From: Crocinitomix sp044361315
GTDB lineage: Bacteria > Bacteroidota > Bacteroidia > Flavobacteriales_D > Crocinitomicaceae
Assembly: GCA_044361315.1 (NCBI GenBank)
Contig: JBIKJA010000011.1
Span: 100,008 to 164,007, forward strand
DNA: 64,000 nt
Direction: 5' to 3'
Below are positions 45,357 to 54,622 of this stretch, in pieces (positions within the stretch are counted from its first letter, which is position 1; each line of letters starts with the position of its first letter). The notes below the pieces were generated by a model. That model saw only the letters and a program-made list of their open reading frames with translations, was not told where the DNA came from and ran no database searches. A program made the translations under genes and the position numbers.

Positions 45357-47408
45357 ATGAATAAAAGTGAACAGCCTTTTAAATTGCCTTTAATAGGTAA
45401 ATTATTAATTCCACTTATTTTGGGGGTAATTGTGGGATTTTACACCTCCTATGAAATGGAGTTGGTTGGGATTTTATTCCTGCTTATACCTCTAATTTTA
45501 GCAGGGATTTTAGGAAAAAATAAAAATTCTTATCTCGTTTTTGGACTTGGTTCAACTGTTTTCTTTTTTTGTTTGGGTATCTATCTTGTTGAAATTAATA
45601 CAAGTATTGACCACACATCTTATTTTATTCATTCCACCTCAGACGAAAATGACATTTTCCAAGTGCAATTGATGGAAGAGCCAGAGGTAAAAGAAAATTC
45701 AATTAAATGTTTTGCCAATGTTTTAGCGATCAATCAAAAAGCAACAATTGGAACAACCTTGATCTATTTTAAAAAATCCCCGGTAACGGAAACGCTGCAA
45801 TATGGAGATGTTATTTGTCTCCAAACTAAGTTTACTGAAATTCAATCAACTGGAAATCCCAACGAATTTAATTATGCCGATTATCTCAATAAAAAGGATG
45901 TTTACCACCAAGCTTACGTGCGTGATAGTGCGTTAATTTTTGTGAAGAATGAAGGAAGTTCATTTGTCAAGTGGTTAAATAATTCGCGCAACTTTTTAAT
46001 TAGTTTATTGGATAAATCAGGATTGAAAAACGAAAATTTGTCGGTCGCCAAAGCCTTGATTTTGGGAGAAAAATCTGGATTAGATCGAGAGACTATGAAC
46101 GCGTATTCGGCTTCGGGAACCATGCATGTGTTGGCTGTTTCAGGCTTGCATGTCGGTATTGTGATGCTTTTGTTGTCGTTCTTTCTTAAACCTTTGAAAA
46201 ACATCCCTAAAGGTCGAATATTTCATGTGGTACTCTTGGTTGTTTTTATCTGGTTGTATGCCTTGTTAACTGGTCTTTCTCCCTCGGTGATGCGAGCAAC
46301 GTTTATGTTCACCTTTGTCATTATAGGGAAGGAAATGGAACGAGATACATCAGTTTATCAATCGATTATGGTCTCCGCTTTTTTGCTGATTTTAATGGAT
46401 CCTATAGTGATTTTTGATGTTGGATTTCAGCTCAGTTATTTAGCGGTTATAGGCATTGTTTTTTTTCAACCAAAAATTTACAAATTGTTTTTTTCTAAGT
46501 ATTATTTGGTGGACAAAATATGGCAAATCACAAGTGTCTCAATTGCTGCTCAACTAGCTACTGTTTCTTTAGGACTTTTTTATTTTCATCAATTCCCTAA
46601 TTTATTCCTTATTTCTAACCTCATTGCAATCCCTATTTCTTTCGCTATTCTGATGATTGGATTGATTTATTTGGCCGTCAATTGGATTCCTTTGGTGAAT
46701 GAACTCTGTTTTTACTTGCTTGATTTTTCGTTGACAATTCTTAATAAAAGTGTCCAGTGGATTGAACAGATTCCGTATTCGATTTATTCAGGGGTTTGGA
46801 TTCATTGGTACGAAGCTATTTGGCATTACCTGATTATAATTGCACTCTCTTTGACGTTTATCTATCGGGAAGCCAAATTTGTGCTAGGTTCGATGGTAAT
46901 GATAATTGTTCTTTTATGCTTTACTATTTATGAAAAAATACAATTCCAACATTCCAATCAATTGGTGGTTTATAATATTGACGATGCAATTGCAATTGAC
47001 GTTTTTGAAGGACAATATAATATCTTTAGAGCCAATCAAACGTTGCTAAACGACAAGGATAAGCTGACGTTTCATGTTAAACCGAATTGGAATTACAGGA
47101 AAGGATCGAATGAACCAAATAAATCAATAATTCTGGATGAAAAAAGGACTGTTTTTGAAGTTAATAAGCGTAAATATTTGATTTTGAATGGAGATAATCA
47201 CGATTCGTTGCCTAAAACGGAAACGGTTATTTTATATAATTGCACCTATTTAACCGAAGAAATTGTTGACGATTTTGCCAAGCGAAAAGTACAGGTGATT
47301 ATTGGGGATAACGTGAACTATCAATTAACGAATTTTCTCAAAAAGCGGTTGATTGAAACGCCTCCTTATCTCTTAAAAGAGGACGGTGCGTATATTGTTA
47401 ATTATTAG
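45357..47408 (+). CDS. comEC: ComEC/Rec2 competence channel protein
   Basis: A 683-residue polytopic protein. It has two N-terminal helices (~13-65), an OB-like periplasmic domain (~75-200) and the competence domain with many helices. The characteristic sequence is LSGEKSG-like LGEKSGLDRETMNAYSASGTMHVLAVSGLHVGIV (spanning residues ~231-265), where the H-x-x-A-x-S-G-L-H core is canonical. The C-terminal third (~540-683) lacks the metal-binding HxHxDH of full-length ComEC, as in the short form. The family moves single-stranded DNA into the cytosol. Confidence 0.85.
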   Translation: MNKSEQPFKLPLIGKLLIPLILGVIVGFYTSYEMELVGILFLLIPLILAGILGKNKNSYLVFGLGSTVFFFCLGIYLVEINTSIDHTSYFIHSTSDENDIFQVQLMEEPEVKENSIKCFANVLAINQKATIGTTLIYFKKSPVTETLQYGDVICLQTKFTEIQSTGNPNEFNYADYLNKKDVYHQAYVRDSALIFVKNEGSSFVKWLNNSRNFLISLLDKSGLKNENLSVAKALILGEKSGLDRETMNAYSASGTMHVLAVSGLHVGIVMLLLSFFLKPLKNIPKGRIFHVVLLVVFIWLYALLTGLSPSVMRATFMFTFVIIGKEMERDTSVYQSIMVSAFLLILMDPIVIFDVGFQLSYLAVIGIVFFQPKIYKLFFSKYYLVDKIWQITSVSIAAQLATVSLGLFYFHQFPNLFLISNLIAIPISFAILMIGLIYLAVNWIPLVNELCFYLLDFSLTILNKSVQWIEQIPYSIYSGVWIHWYEAIWHYLIIIALSLTFIYREAKFVLGSMVMIIVLLCFTIYEKIQFQHSNQLVVYNIDDAIAIDVFEGQYNIFRANQTLLNDKDKLTFHVKPNWNYRKGSNEPNKSIILDEKRTVFEVNKRKYLILNGDNHDSLPKTETVILYNCTYLTEEIVDDFAKRKVQVIIGDNVNYQLTNFLKKRLIETPPYLLKEDGAYIVNY

Positions 47409-47412
47409 TGAG

Positions 47413-47970
47413 TTATTTTTCGATAACTTTGATTAAATCGGTGGTTGGTTTGTAAGCAATTTTGGAAGCTACACTTTTTTTACCAATCGAACTATTTTCG
47501 AGTGCTTCTATAATTGCATAGTTTTGATTTAATTTCAGTATTAGTTCATAATAAACAGTAATTCCATCAACAGTTTGAATGTTTGTCCAATAGTGAATTT
47601 GAAAGTAATCAATTCGCTGAACTTGCAAAAGTAGTTCATTGGCGCGGGTTAAGGCATCTTCTAATTTTTTGATTTCTTTGGCATAATCATCTTCTGAGCC
47701 AGTGTAAGTGCCTGCTAGTTTTTTTTCTTTGACGAGTGCTATTTTTTTTGTGTACGCTTCAATCCTCAACTCTTGAATAGAATATTCTTCGGTATAAAAA
47801 GGTCTGAATTTTTCGAATTTTTCGCCTTCGTGATAAATAAATTTTGCTGAAGACCAAGCTGTGACCGCATTTTCAACGCGTTCTTGATCTGTTAAATCGG
47901 CGTTTAAATTAGTGGCTTTTGGATTGACAGAATAAAAACTGGTGAGAAATAGAAAAAATAACGTGTTCAT
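47413..47970 (-). CDS. Exported hypothetical protein
   Basis: A 185-residue protein with a short hydrophobic N-terminus (NTLFFLFLTSFYSVNPKA) that could be a signal peptide. A helical coiled segment (~75-115) and a beta-rich C-terminus follow (VDGITVYYELILKLNQNYAIIE). No family recognised. Start overlaps the stop of the upstream lipoprotein gene by four bases, so they are translationally coupled and probably work together. Confidence 0.68.
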   Translation of the reverse strand: MNTLFFLFLTSFYSVNPKATNLNADLTDQERVENAVTAWSSAKFIYHEGEKFEKFRPFYTEEYSIQELRIEAYTKKIALVKEKKLAGTYTGSEDDYAKEIKKLEDALTRANELLLQVQRIDYFQIHYWTNIQTVDGITVYYELILKLNQNYAIIEALENSSIGKKSVASKIAYKPTTDLIKVIEK

Positions 47971-48917
47971 TTTGTGTTGGTTGTATATGATTCAAATGTT
48001 TCCGGTAACTGAAAAATTTTGTCTACTTGGTAATAGGGAGAAAACTCAACTAAAACCACATTGGTGTCTAAAACTTCGCGATAACTTCCCATAAATTTAT
48101 GAAAAAAATAATAGCCAAGTAACGAATCTCCCTTATTTGTTTCATACAATGGTGAAAATTCCATCGCCGCATAGTCTTTAATGTCAGTTCGGTTTTTTTG
48201 AAGATACGTTTTGAAAACCGTCTGAGCAATATAGTTTTGATCAAACACACGCTGACTTTGGACAATTTTACAAATATCTAAAGCATGGTGCAAAAAAGCT
48301 GATTTTGTTGTAACGGTAGGATATGTTTCCATTTTGTCTTTAAAGAAATTATAAAGTTGGAGACTTAGATATTTAGCTTCTTCGTACGTTGGTGCATTAA
48401 AGATGGTGTGTTCTTGCAGAAAATAATCTGTGATGCGGGCATAATCTGAAGGCAAGGTTAATAATGTTTTCGGATGAATGTCTATCACTTGTAATTTGTC
48501 ATTTAAGGTATAGTCAATTTCTAAAATAGAAATACCTGTTGAGTCGCTGGATAAGGTAAACAAATGTCCGAGTTCGATCGTTGTCTTGATGCCTAATTCT
48601 TCAATAACTACTTTTTTTTCGGCGTATTCGTCTTGTAGATTTTTATTTGAAGGATCATTTAAAGCTTTTTCCTCTAAAGCTTCAAGTTGAACCAATTCGA
48701 CCGGTATGATAATTTTTAATTGGCTGAATCCATAAGAATTATAGATTTCGTTAGTCGATCGTGCATTGATGTAATTTTCAACTTGATGCTCGCACTTGGT
48801 TTGTAAACTTTCTGGCTCTTCAACTTCGGGAGTTACCAAGAAAATTGAATCTGCAATATAACAACTTTGAAAAGTTAAAAATAACAAGATTAAACCAAGT
48901 GTTTTTTTGAGTTTCAT
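47967..48917 (-). CDS. Lipoprotein of unknown function
   Basis: A 316-residue lipoprotein with lipobox FLTFQSC (Cys ~19). The rest is mixed helix and strand with no motif recognised; residues 75-110 form a charged helix similar in character to that of the downstream protein. Both genes of this pair lie convergent with comEC, near dnaN, without a shared theme. Confidence 0.68.
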   Translation of the reverse strand: MKLKKTLGLILLFLTFQSCYIADSIFLVTPEVEEPESLQTKCEHQVENYINARSTNEIYNSYGFSQLKIIIPVELVQLEALEEKALNDPSNKNLQDEYAEKKVVIEELGIKTTIELGHLFTLSSDSTGISILEIDYTLNDKLQVIDIHPKTLLTLPSDYARITDYFLQEHTIFNAPTYEEAKYLSLQLYNFFKDKMETYPTVTTKSAFLHHALDICKIVQSQRVFDQNYIAQTVFKTYLQKNRTDIKDYAAMEFSPLYETNKGDSLLGYYFFHKFMGSYREVLDTNVVLVEFSPYYQVDKIFQLPETFESYTTNTK

Positions 48918-49048
48918 AGGCAGCCATTTGATGTGAACTTACTATCAAGAATTGTTCCCAAAAATCATCAACGAAGAAAAAATTTGATTGAGCTCAAACT
49001 ATTTTAAAAAGCGGCAAAAAAATTAATCATTTTTTGTTAGAATAATGA

Positions 49049-50170
49049 TTAACGAATCATCACAGGCATCACCAGCATTAGAATTTCTTCAGCTGAATTT
49101 GAACTATTGGCTGGCAACAAAATTCCTGGTCGATTTGGTTCACTCATTTTTAAGATCACCTCTTGCGTATTAATATGACTGAGCATCTCCATCAAAAATT
49201 TAGAGTTGAAACCAATTTCCAAATCCGAACCATCATAGTTACAGGTAGCACGTTCTTTCGCTTCGTTTGAAAAATCAAGATCTTCTGCTGAAAGTGTTAA
49301 CTCGCTTCCAGCAATGCTAATTCGCACCAAATGAGTAGTTTTGTTCGAGAAAATCGATACCCTTTTTAGCGCATTTAAAAAAGATGTCCGATCCACCGTT
49401 AATACATTCGGATTTTCCACAGGAATAACCGCATCGTAATTCGGGAAAATCCCATCAATTAATCTGCTAGTAAGCTCAACTGAATCAAATTTAAATCGAA
49501 CAGTCGTTTTATTCAAACTCACTTCGATCGACTCAGCACCGGTTAAAATTTGTTTTAATAAGTTTAGTGGTTTTTTTGGAAGAATACAACCAATCGATTT
49601 AGATGCACCCGCATCCGAACGGGTATATCTTACAAGTTTATGCGCATCAGTTGCTGCAAAAACGATTGATTCAGTTGAAAAAGCGCAATGAACACCACTC
49701 ATAACAGGTCGTAAATCATCATTTCCTGTCGCAAATAAGGTTTTATCAATAGCACTTGCAAAAACTTCACCACTTAAAGTGATCATTTCGCCATCAATCA
49801 AATCAGGTGATTTTGGAAAATCATCCGCTTTTTGTCCTACTAATTTGTACTTACCATAATCCGAAGCAATTTCAATTGCCAACAAAACTGGATCAATAAT
49901 AAACGTTAACGGTTGGTCTGAAAAATTCTTCAAAATTTCCATCAGTAACTTTGCCGGAATTGCAATTTTTCCATCTTCCTTCGACTCGTCTGGTCGAAAT
50001 TTAGTCGTCATGGTGTTTTCTAAATCCGACGCAGAAATTGTTAATTCACCACCAGACAATTCAAAAAGAAAGTTGTCTAATATAGGTAAAGAATTACTTG
50101 TGTTTAAAGCACCACTTATTCGTTGTAAATTTTTAAATAAAGTTGAACTTGAGACAATAAAGTTAATCAT
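49049..50170 (-). CDS. dnaN: DNA polymerase III beta subunit (sliding clamp)
   Basis: A 373-residue clamp of three equal domains. It starts MINFIVSSSTLFKNLQRISGALNTSNSLPIL, has ASDLENTM in domain 1, and ends LMVMPVMIR, the C-terminal clamp signature that closes the peptide-binding cleft. The ring encircles DNA and tethers polymerase. It is divergent from dnaK; dnaA is not in the window. Confidence 0.96.
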   Translation of the reverse strand: MINFIVSSSTLFKNLQRISGALNTSNSLPILDNFLFELSGGELTISASDLENTMTTKFRPDESKEDGKIAIPAKLLMEILKNFSDQPLTFIIDPVLLAIEIASDYGKYKLVGQKADDFPKSPDLIDGEMITLSGEVFASAIDKTLFATGNDDLRPVMSGVHCAFSTESIVFAATDAHKLVRYTRSDAGASKSIGCILPKKPLNLLKQILTGAESIEVSLNKTTVRFKFDSVELTSRLIDGIFPNYDAVIPVENPNVLTVDRTSFLNALKRVSIFSNKTTHLVRISIAGSELTLSAEDLDFSNEAKERATCNYDGSDLEIGFNSKFLMEMLSHINTQEVILKMSEPNRPGILLPANSSNSAEEILMLVMPVMIR

Positions 50171-50292
50171 GGTTTTGATTGTATTAATAAATCCGCTACA
50201 AATATAAAGGATTAAAAATGGATTCTAATCGCTAATTTCCTTTTTTATCAACATTTTTAGAACAGTTATTTTACCCAAACTGACATAATTTC

Positions 50293-50305
50293 TGACTTTC
50301 TGTCA
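50293..50305. promoter_or_regulatory. Inverted repeat upstream of dnaK
   Basis: TGAC-TTTCT-GTCA, with a further upstream TGACA at 50281-50285 that also pairs with TGTCA at 50301-50305. Sits between divergent dnaN and dnaK. It is not a CIRCE element (TTAGCACTC-N9-GAGTGCTAA), so HrcA is not implied. Confidence 0.4.
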
Positions 50306-50356
50306 CTTAAAAAAACATAAATGAATGCTAATTTGACAAAAAAGTTGTGAAGTGGG

Positions 50357-50386
50357 GGGTAAAATACCCATGGCATAAAGATTGAA
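50357..50386 (+). promoter_or_regulatory. Palindrome followed by a sigma-54-like -24/-12 element before dnaK
   Basis: GGGTA-AAA-TACCC (50357-50369) is immediately followed by TGGCATAAAGATTGAA (50371-50386). The latter matches the sigma-54 consensus TGGCAC-N5-TTGCA except at the sixth and fifteenth positions, and GG sits the right distance from TTG. Predicted start ~50396, 33 bases before the ATG. Confidence 0.45.
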
Positions 50387-50428
50387 CGAAGCAAGAAGAG
50401 TTTAATTTAGAAAACAACACTAAAGAGT

Positions 50429-52324
50429 ATGAGTAAAATAATTGGAATTGACCTTGGGACCACAAATTCGTGTGTTTCAGTTATGGAAGGTAATGAGCCT
50501 GTGGTAATCGCTAATTCAGAAGGAAAAAGGACAACACCATCTGTCGTTGCGTTTGTTGATGGAGGAGAGCGTAAAGTTGGTGATCCAGCAAAAAGACAAG
50601 CGATTACAAATCCAGAAAAAACTGTTTATTCAATTAAACGTTTCATGGGATCCACTTTTGATGCAGTTTCAAAAGAAGTTGCTCGAGTTCCTTATAAAGT
50701 AGTTAAAGGTGACAATAATACACCTCGTGTAACCATCGATGGTAGATTATATTCTCCACAAGAAATTTCAGCCATGATTCTTCAAAAAATGAAGAAAACA
50801 GCCGAAGATTATTTAGGACAAGAAGTGAAAGAGGCGGTTATCACGGTTCCTGCTTATTTTAATGATGCACAAAGACAGGCTACAAAAGAAGCAGGTGAAA
50901 TCGCAGGTTTAATTGTAAAAAGAATTATTAACGAACCTACTGCTGCAGCGTTGGCTTATGGTTTAGATAAAAAAATGCAAGATCAAAAAATTATCGTTTT
51001 TGACTTTGGTGGAGGAACACACGATGTATCTGTTCTTGAGTTAGGCGATGGTGTTTTTGAGGTTTTGTCAACAGACGGTGATACGCATTTAGGTGGAGAT
51101 GATGTGGATGATAAAATCATCAACTGGTTAGCAGACGAATTTAAAAAAGATGAAGGCCTTGATTTGAGAAAAGATCCAATGGCTTTACAACGGTTAAAAG
51201 AAGCAGCAGAAAAAGCGAAAATTGAGTTGTCTTCAACAACATCGTCAGAAATCAACTTGCCATATATTATGCCAGTGGATGGAATCCCGAAACATTTAGT
51301 TCGTACATTAACTCGTTCTGCTTTTGAGCAATTAATTGATGATTTGGTAAAACGAACTATCGAGCCTTGTAAAACGGCATTAAAAAATGCAGGTCTTGCT
51401 ATCGGAGATATTGATGAGGTGATTTTGGTAGGTGGTTCTACTCGAATTCCTGCAATTCAAGAAGCAGTTAAAAAATTCTTTGGAAAAGAGCCGTCAAAAG
51501 GTGTAAATCCAGATGAGGTGGTTGCTTTAGGAGCTGCAATTCAAGGAGGGGTTTTAACTGGTGAGGTAAAAGATGTATTATTATTAGATGTTACACCATT
51601 ATCGTTAGGAATCGAAACCATGGGTGGTGTTATGACACGCTTGATTGAGTCAAATACAACTATTCCTACTAAAAAATCTGAAACTTTCTCAACCGCTTCT
51701 GACAGTCAGCCAGCCGTTGATATTCATGTATTGCAAGGAGAACGTCCGATGGCAAATGACAATAAATCGCTGGGCAGATTTCAATTGTCAGACATTCCAC
51801 CTGCACCACGTGGGGTTCCTCAAATTGAAGTAACTTTTGACATTGATGCCAATGGTATTATGAATATTTCTGCAAAAGATAAAGCAACCGGAAAACAGCA
51901 ATCAATTAAAATTGAAGCTTCTTCTGGTCTTTCTGAAGCAGAAATTGCTCGAATGAAAGCAGATGCTGAAGAAAATGCAGAATCAGATCGTAAACGAAAA
52001 GAAGAAGCAGACAAATTAAATGCTGCGGATTCATTGATTTTTCAAACTGAAAAACAATTAACAGAATATGGGGATAAAATTCCTGCAGACAAAAAAGAAC
52101 CAATCGAAGCAGCATTGAACGAATTAAAATCGGCGCATGCAGCAAAAGATTTAGCAGCTATTGACACAGCGATGGAAAAATTAAACACAGTTTTCCAAGC
52201 AGCATCTCAAGAAATGTATGCAAATCAAGAAGGTGGTGATCAAGGTGGCGCGCAAGCTTCAAATCAATCAGGAGAAACTGTTGACGCAGGCGCTGAAGAT
52301 GTAGATTTTGAAGAAGTGAAATAA
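50429..52324 (+). CDS. dnaK: Chaperone DnaK (Hsp70)
   Basis: A 631-residue Hsp70. The nucleotide-binding domain opens MSKIIGIDLGTTNSCV and includes DFGGGTHDVSVLELG and GGSTRIPAIQ. The linker is DVLLLDVTPLSLGIET, then comes the substrate-binding domain, a helical lid (~505-600) and an acidic tail ending EDVDFEEVK. It folds and refolds proteins with DnaJ and GrpE; the J protein at 39228 could be a partner. Strong terminator follows. Confidence 0.97.
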   Translation: MSKIIGIDLGTTNSCVSVMEGNEPVVIANSEGKRTTPSVVAFVDGGERKVGDPAKRQAITNPEKTVYSIKRFMGSTFDAVSKEVARVPYKVVKGDNNTPRVTIDGRLYSPQEISAMILQKMKKTAEDYLGQEVKEAVITVPAYFNDAQRQATKEAGEIAGLIVKRIINEPTAAALAYGLDKKMQDQKIIVFDFGGGTHDVSVLELGDGVFEVLSTDGDTHLGGDDVDDKIINWLADEFKKDEGLDLRKDPMALQRLKEAAEKAKIELSSTTSSEINLPYIMPVDGIPKHLVRTLTRSAFEQLIDDLVKRTIEPCKTALKNAGLAIGDIDEVILVGGSTRIPAIQEAVKKFFGKEPSKGVNPDEVVALGAAIQGGVLTGEVKDVLLLDVTPLSLGIETMGGVMTRLIESNTTIPTKKSETFSTASDSQPAVDIHVLQGERPMANDNKSLGRFQLSDIPPAPRGVPQIEVTFDIDANGIMNISAKDKATGKQQSIKIEASSGLSEAEIARMKADAEENAESDRKRKEEADKLNAADSLIFQTEKQLTEYGDKIPADKKEPIEAALNELKSAHAAKDLAAIDTAMEKLNTVFQAASQEMYANQEGGDQGGAQASNQSGETVDAGAEDVDFEEVK

Positions 52325-52344
52325 TTAAGTAAGTTTAAATGATT

Positions 52345-52380
52345 AAAAAGGGGGTAACATTAATTTGTTATCCCCTTTTT
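52345..52380 (+). terminator. Terminator of dnaK
   Basis: AAAAAGGGG (52345-52353) with GTAACA pairs with TGTTAT and CCCCTTTTT (52372-52380) around a 6-base loop, with one G-U pair. Stem with a T-tract, 20 bases after the stop. Confidence 0.9.
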
Positions 52381-52488
52381 TGCATAAATCGTTTTAAGTT
52401 GAAAATTGTTTATAATTTTTTTTGGACATGTAAAAAAATAATTAGTAAATTGCGCAATTAATTGTTAAATTAATCGCAACTAATTGAA

Positions 52489-54237
52489 ATGAATATGAAA
52501 AAAAAATTACTTTTTGTCTGCGCGTTTGGGCTAAGTGCTGTAACCTATGCGCAATGTATTGTTTCTGGACCTAGTCCGACCATGTGTGTTGGAGATGCGC
52601 CAGTTTCTTTGTCTGTGGCTTCTCCAGGCGCTGTTTTTTCAGGACCAGGTGTTGCAGGAGCAACCTTTACGCCAGCTGCTGCTGGAATTGGAACTCATAC
52701 TATAAGCGTAACAGCTCCAGGAGACGGATATTCTCACAACACTATCCCTTTTAGTCCAACTGCAATTCCTTCAGGAACTTTTGTAGGTGGACTTGGTGAT
52801 GATAACGTGGCAGGAAGTTTTCCAATTGGATTTACATTCAACTTTTTCGGAACTGATTATACTCAATTTTATGTTAGTTCAAATGGTTTCATAACGTTTA
52901 GTGCGGATTTCGCTTCTGGATGTTGCTCTGGTCAAGTGTTGCCGAACGCTTCTTTACCTAATAACTTAATCGCTTTAGCTTGGAACGATTTATATCCACC
53001 AGCTGGAGGTTCTGTTAAATATCAAACGGTTGGAGTTTCTCCAAATAGAATTTTGATTGTTGACTACACCACTATTGGGCATTGCTGCTCTTTTACAGAC
53101 TTAGTTACAGTACAAGCGAAAATTTTTGAAACAACAAACTGTGTTCAAATTCATTGTGCTTCTCAGCCAAGAACTTATGGTAACCACACCATGGGAATTG
53201 AAAATTCTTCTGGATCTTTAGGATATGCTGCTCCAGGTAAAAATGGTACTCCTTGGACTGCAACTAACTTTGCCTATTCTTTCTGCCCAAATGTTGGTTG
53301 TTCAGGGTCTTTTGATGTTAACGTAATTGCTAGTCCAGAGGTTACAGGTACTGTTGATGATGTTGAGATTTGTTTAGGCGACGAAGTTACTTTCACCGGT
53401 TCAGGTGAAGCTGATGTTTATAGCTGGGGATCAGATATTGATAATGGTGTACCTTATGCTCCACTAACGCCAGGTGCAAATGTTTTCATCGTTTCAGGTA
53501 CAGATCTTGAATCTGGATGTATTGGATCTGATATGGTAAATGTATTTGTTCATGAATACCCTTATGTGTATGCTGGAGATCCTATCACAGTTTGTGAGGA
53601 CAATGAATTTGTGTTAGCTGCTGTTGGTGATGAGGCTACTTACGTTTGGGATAATGGAGCTGTAGATGGTGTGCCAATGTTGCAAGATATTGGTACTGTA
53701 ACTTATACTGTAACTGCAACTAACGAAGGTGGGTGCGAATCTGTAAGTAGCACAACGGTTGAATCAGTAGAAACTCCAACTGGAACAGGTATAGTGACAA
53801 TGATGACTGGCGATGCTTATGATGGAGCTATTGACTTTACACCATCTGGTGGTGACGGTGGACCATATACATTTATTTGGTCTAATGGAGCTACTACTGA
53901 AGATATCGATGCATTAACTGTTGGTTCTTACACTGTCGTAGTTTCTGATGGTACTTGTGATTCTGAAGTAACTTTTATTGTTGATTCTCAAGCTGGAATC
54001 GAATTAGAAGAACTTTCTAACTTAAAAGTATATCCTAATCCAGTAGTTGATTTCTTTACAATCGAATTTGAAGGTACTTACAACTGGATTTTATACGATA
54101 ATGCGGGTAAAATCATTGGTAATGGAAAAGCAACAGGAAAAGAAGAAATTTCAATGGAGAATTTAGCTTCAGGAAATTATTTAGTAAAAGTTGCCGTTGA
54201 TGGAAAACAATCAACAATTACTTTAGTTAAAAAGTAG
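52489..54237 (+). CDS. T9SS-secreted protein with SprB-type repeat
   Basis: A 582-residue secreted protein. A signal peptide (VTYAQ, ~residue 21; a second in-frame ATG at 52495 is an equally good start) is followed by a Cys-rich beta domain (~95-275, with AWNDLYPPAGG) and Ig/PKD-like segments. A SprB-type repeat spans ~450-500 (GGDGGPYTFIWSNGATTEDI and LTVGSYTVVVSDG). A type A sorting domain covers ~505-582 (LKVYPNPVVDFF). It probably sits on the cell surface; adhesion or gliding is suggested by SprB-type content but not shown. It has its own terminator. Confidence 0.82.
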   Translation: MNMKKKLLFVCAFGLSAVTYAQCIVSGPSPTMCVGDAPVSLSVASPGAVFSGPGVAGATFTPAAAGIGTHTISVTAPGDGYSHNTIPFSPTAIPSGTFVGGLGDDNVAGSFPIGFTFNFFGTDYTQFYVSSNGFITFSADFASGCCSGQVLPNASLPNNLIALAWNDLYPPAGGSVKYQTVGVSPNRILIVDYTTIGHCCSFTDLVTVQAKIFETTNCVQIHCASQPRTYGNHTMGIENSSGSLGYAAPGKNGTPWTATNFAYSFCPNVGCSGSFDVNVIASPEVTGTVDDVEICLGDEVTFTGSGEADVYSWGSDIDNGVPYAPLTPGANVFIVSGTDLESGCIGSDMVNVFVHEYPYVYAGDPITVCEDNEFVLAAVGDEATYVWDNGAVDGVPMLQDIGTVTYTVTATNEGGCESVSSTTVESVETPTGTGIVTMMTGDAYDGAIDFTPSGGDGGPYTFIWSNGATTEDIDALTVGSYTVVVSDGTCDSEVTFIVDSQAGIELEELSNLKVYPNPVVDFFTIEFEGTYNWILYDNAGKIIGNGKATGKEEISMENLASGNYLVKVAVDGKQSTITLVKK

Positions 54238-54254
54238 TAAAAATATTCATTCAT

Positions 54255-54291
54255 AAAAAAACCGCCTCGAGTTAATCTTGGCGGTTTTTTT
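54255..54291 (+). terminator. Terminator after the SprB-type protein gene
   Basis: AACCGCC (54259-54265 region) pairs with GGCGGTT (54280-54286 region) and is followed by seven T; a matching A-run lies on the other flank. Confidence 0.85.
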
Positions 54292-54298
54292 ATTTTAA

Positions 54299-54622
54299 TT
54301 AACAGATATAATTTTATTAGTAATTTCAACAGTAGCCTTCTGGCAAAGAGCAAAAAGCCTAGACTTGAACCCTTGGTTATGGGCTGTCATTGGTTTATTA
54401 TCTTATCTGGGATCGCAATTTATTGCAGGTGTTATAATTGGACTCTCAAAACCTGAATTGCTTGATTAACAAGGTCTTATAATGATTATTGGGATAGTAG
54501 TGAGCATCGTAGCAGTAATCATTGCTTGGTTAATTATGGAACATCAAGGAAAAATCAAAAAAGAAGTGAAGCGTACCACCAACGCCGATATCTTAGACGA
54601 CAATTTTTGCGCTAAAGACTAG
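54299..54622 (+). pseudogene. Decayed small membrane-protein gene (internal TAA, no start codon)
   Basis: Translated by eye, one frame runs from 54299 to the TAG at 54620-54622 with a single internal TAA at 54467-54469. The first part reads ISTVAFWQRAKSLDLN with a helix (WAVIGLLSYLGSQFIAGVIIGL). After the TAA the frame continues IMIIGIVVSIVAVIIAWLIM plus a charged tail ending ADILDDN. Two helices and a polar tail look like a compact membrane protein of about 110 residues. No ATG, GTG or TTG begins the frame. It overlaps the 3' end of hemN by four bases. Confidence 0.7.
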
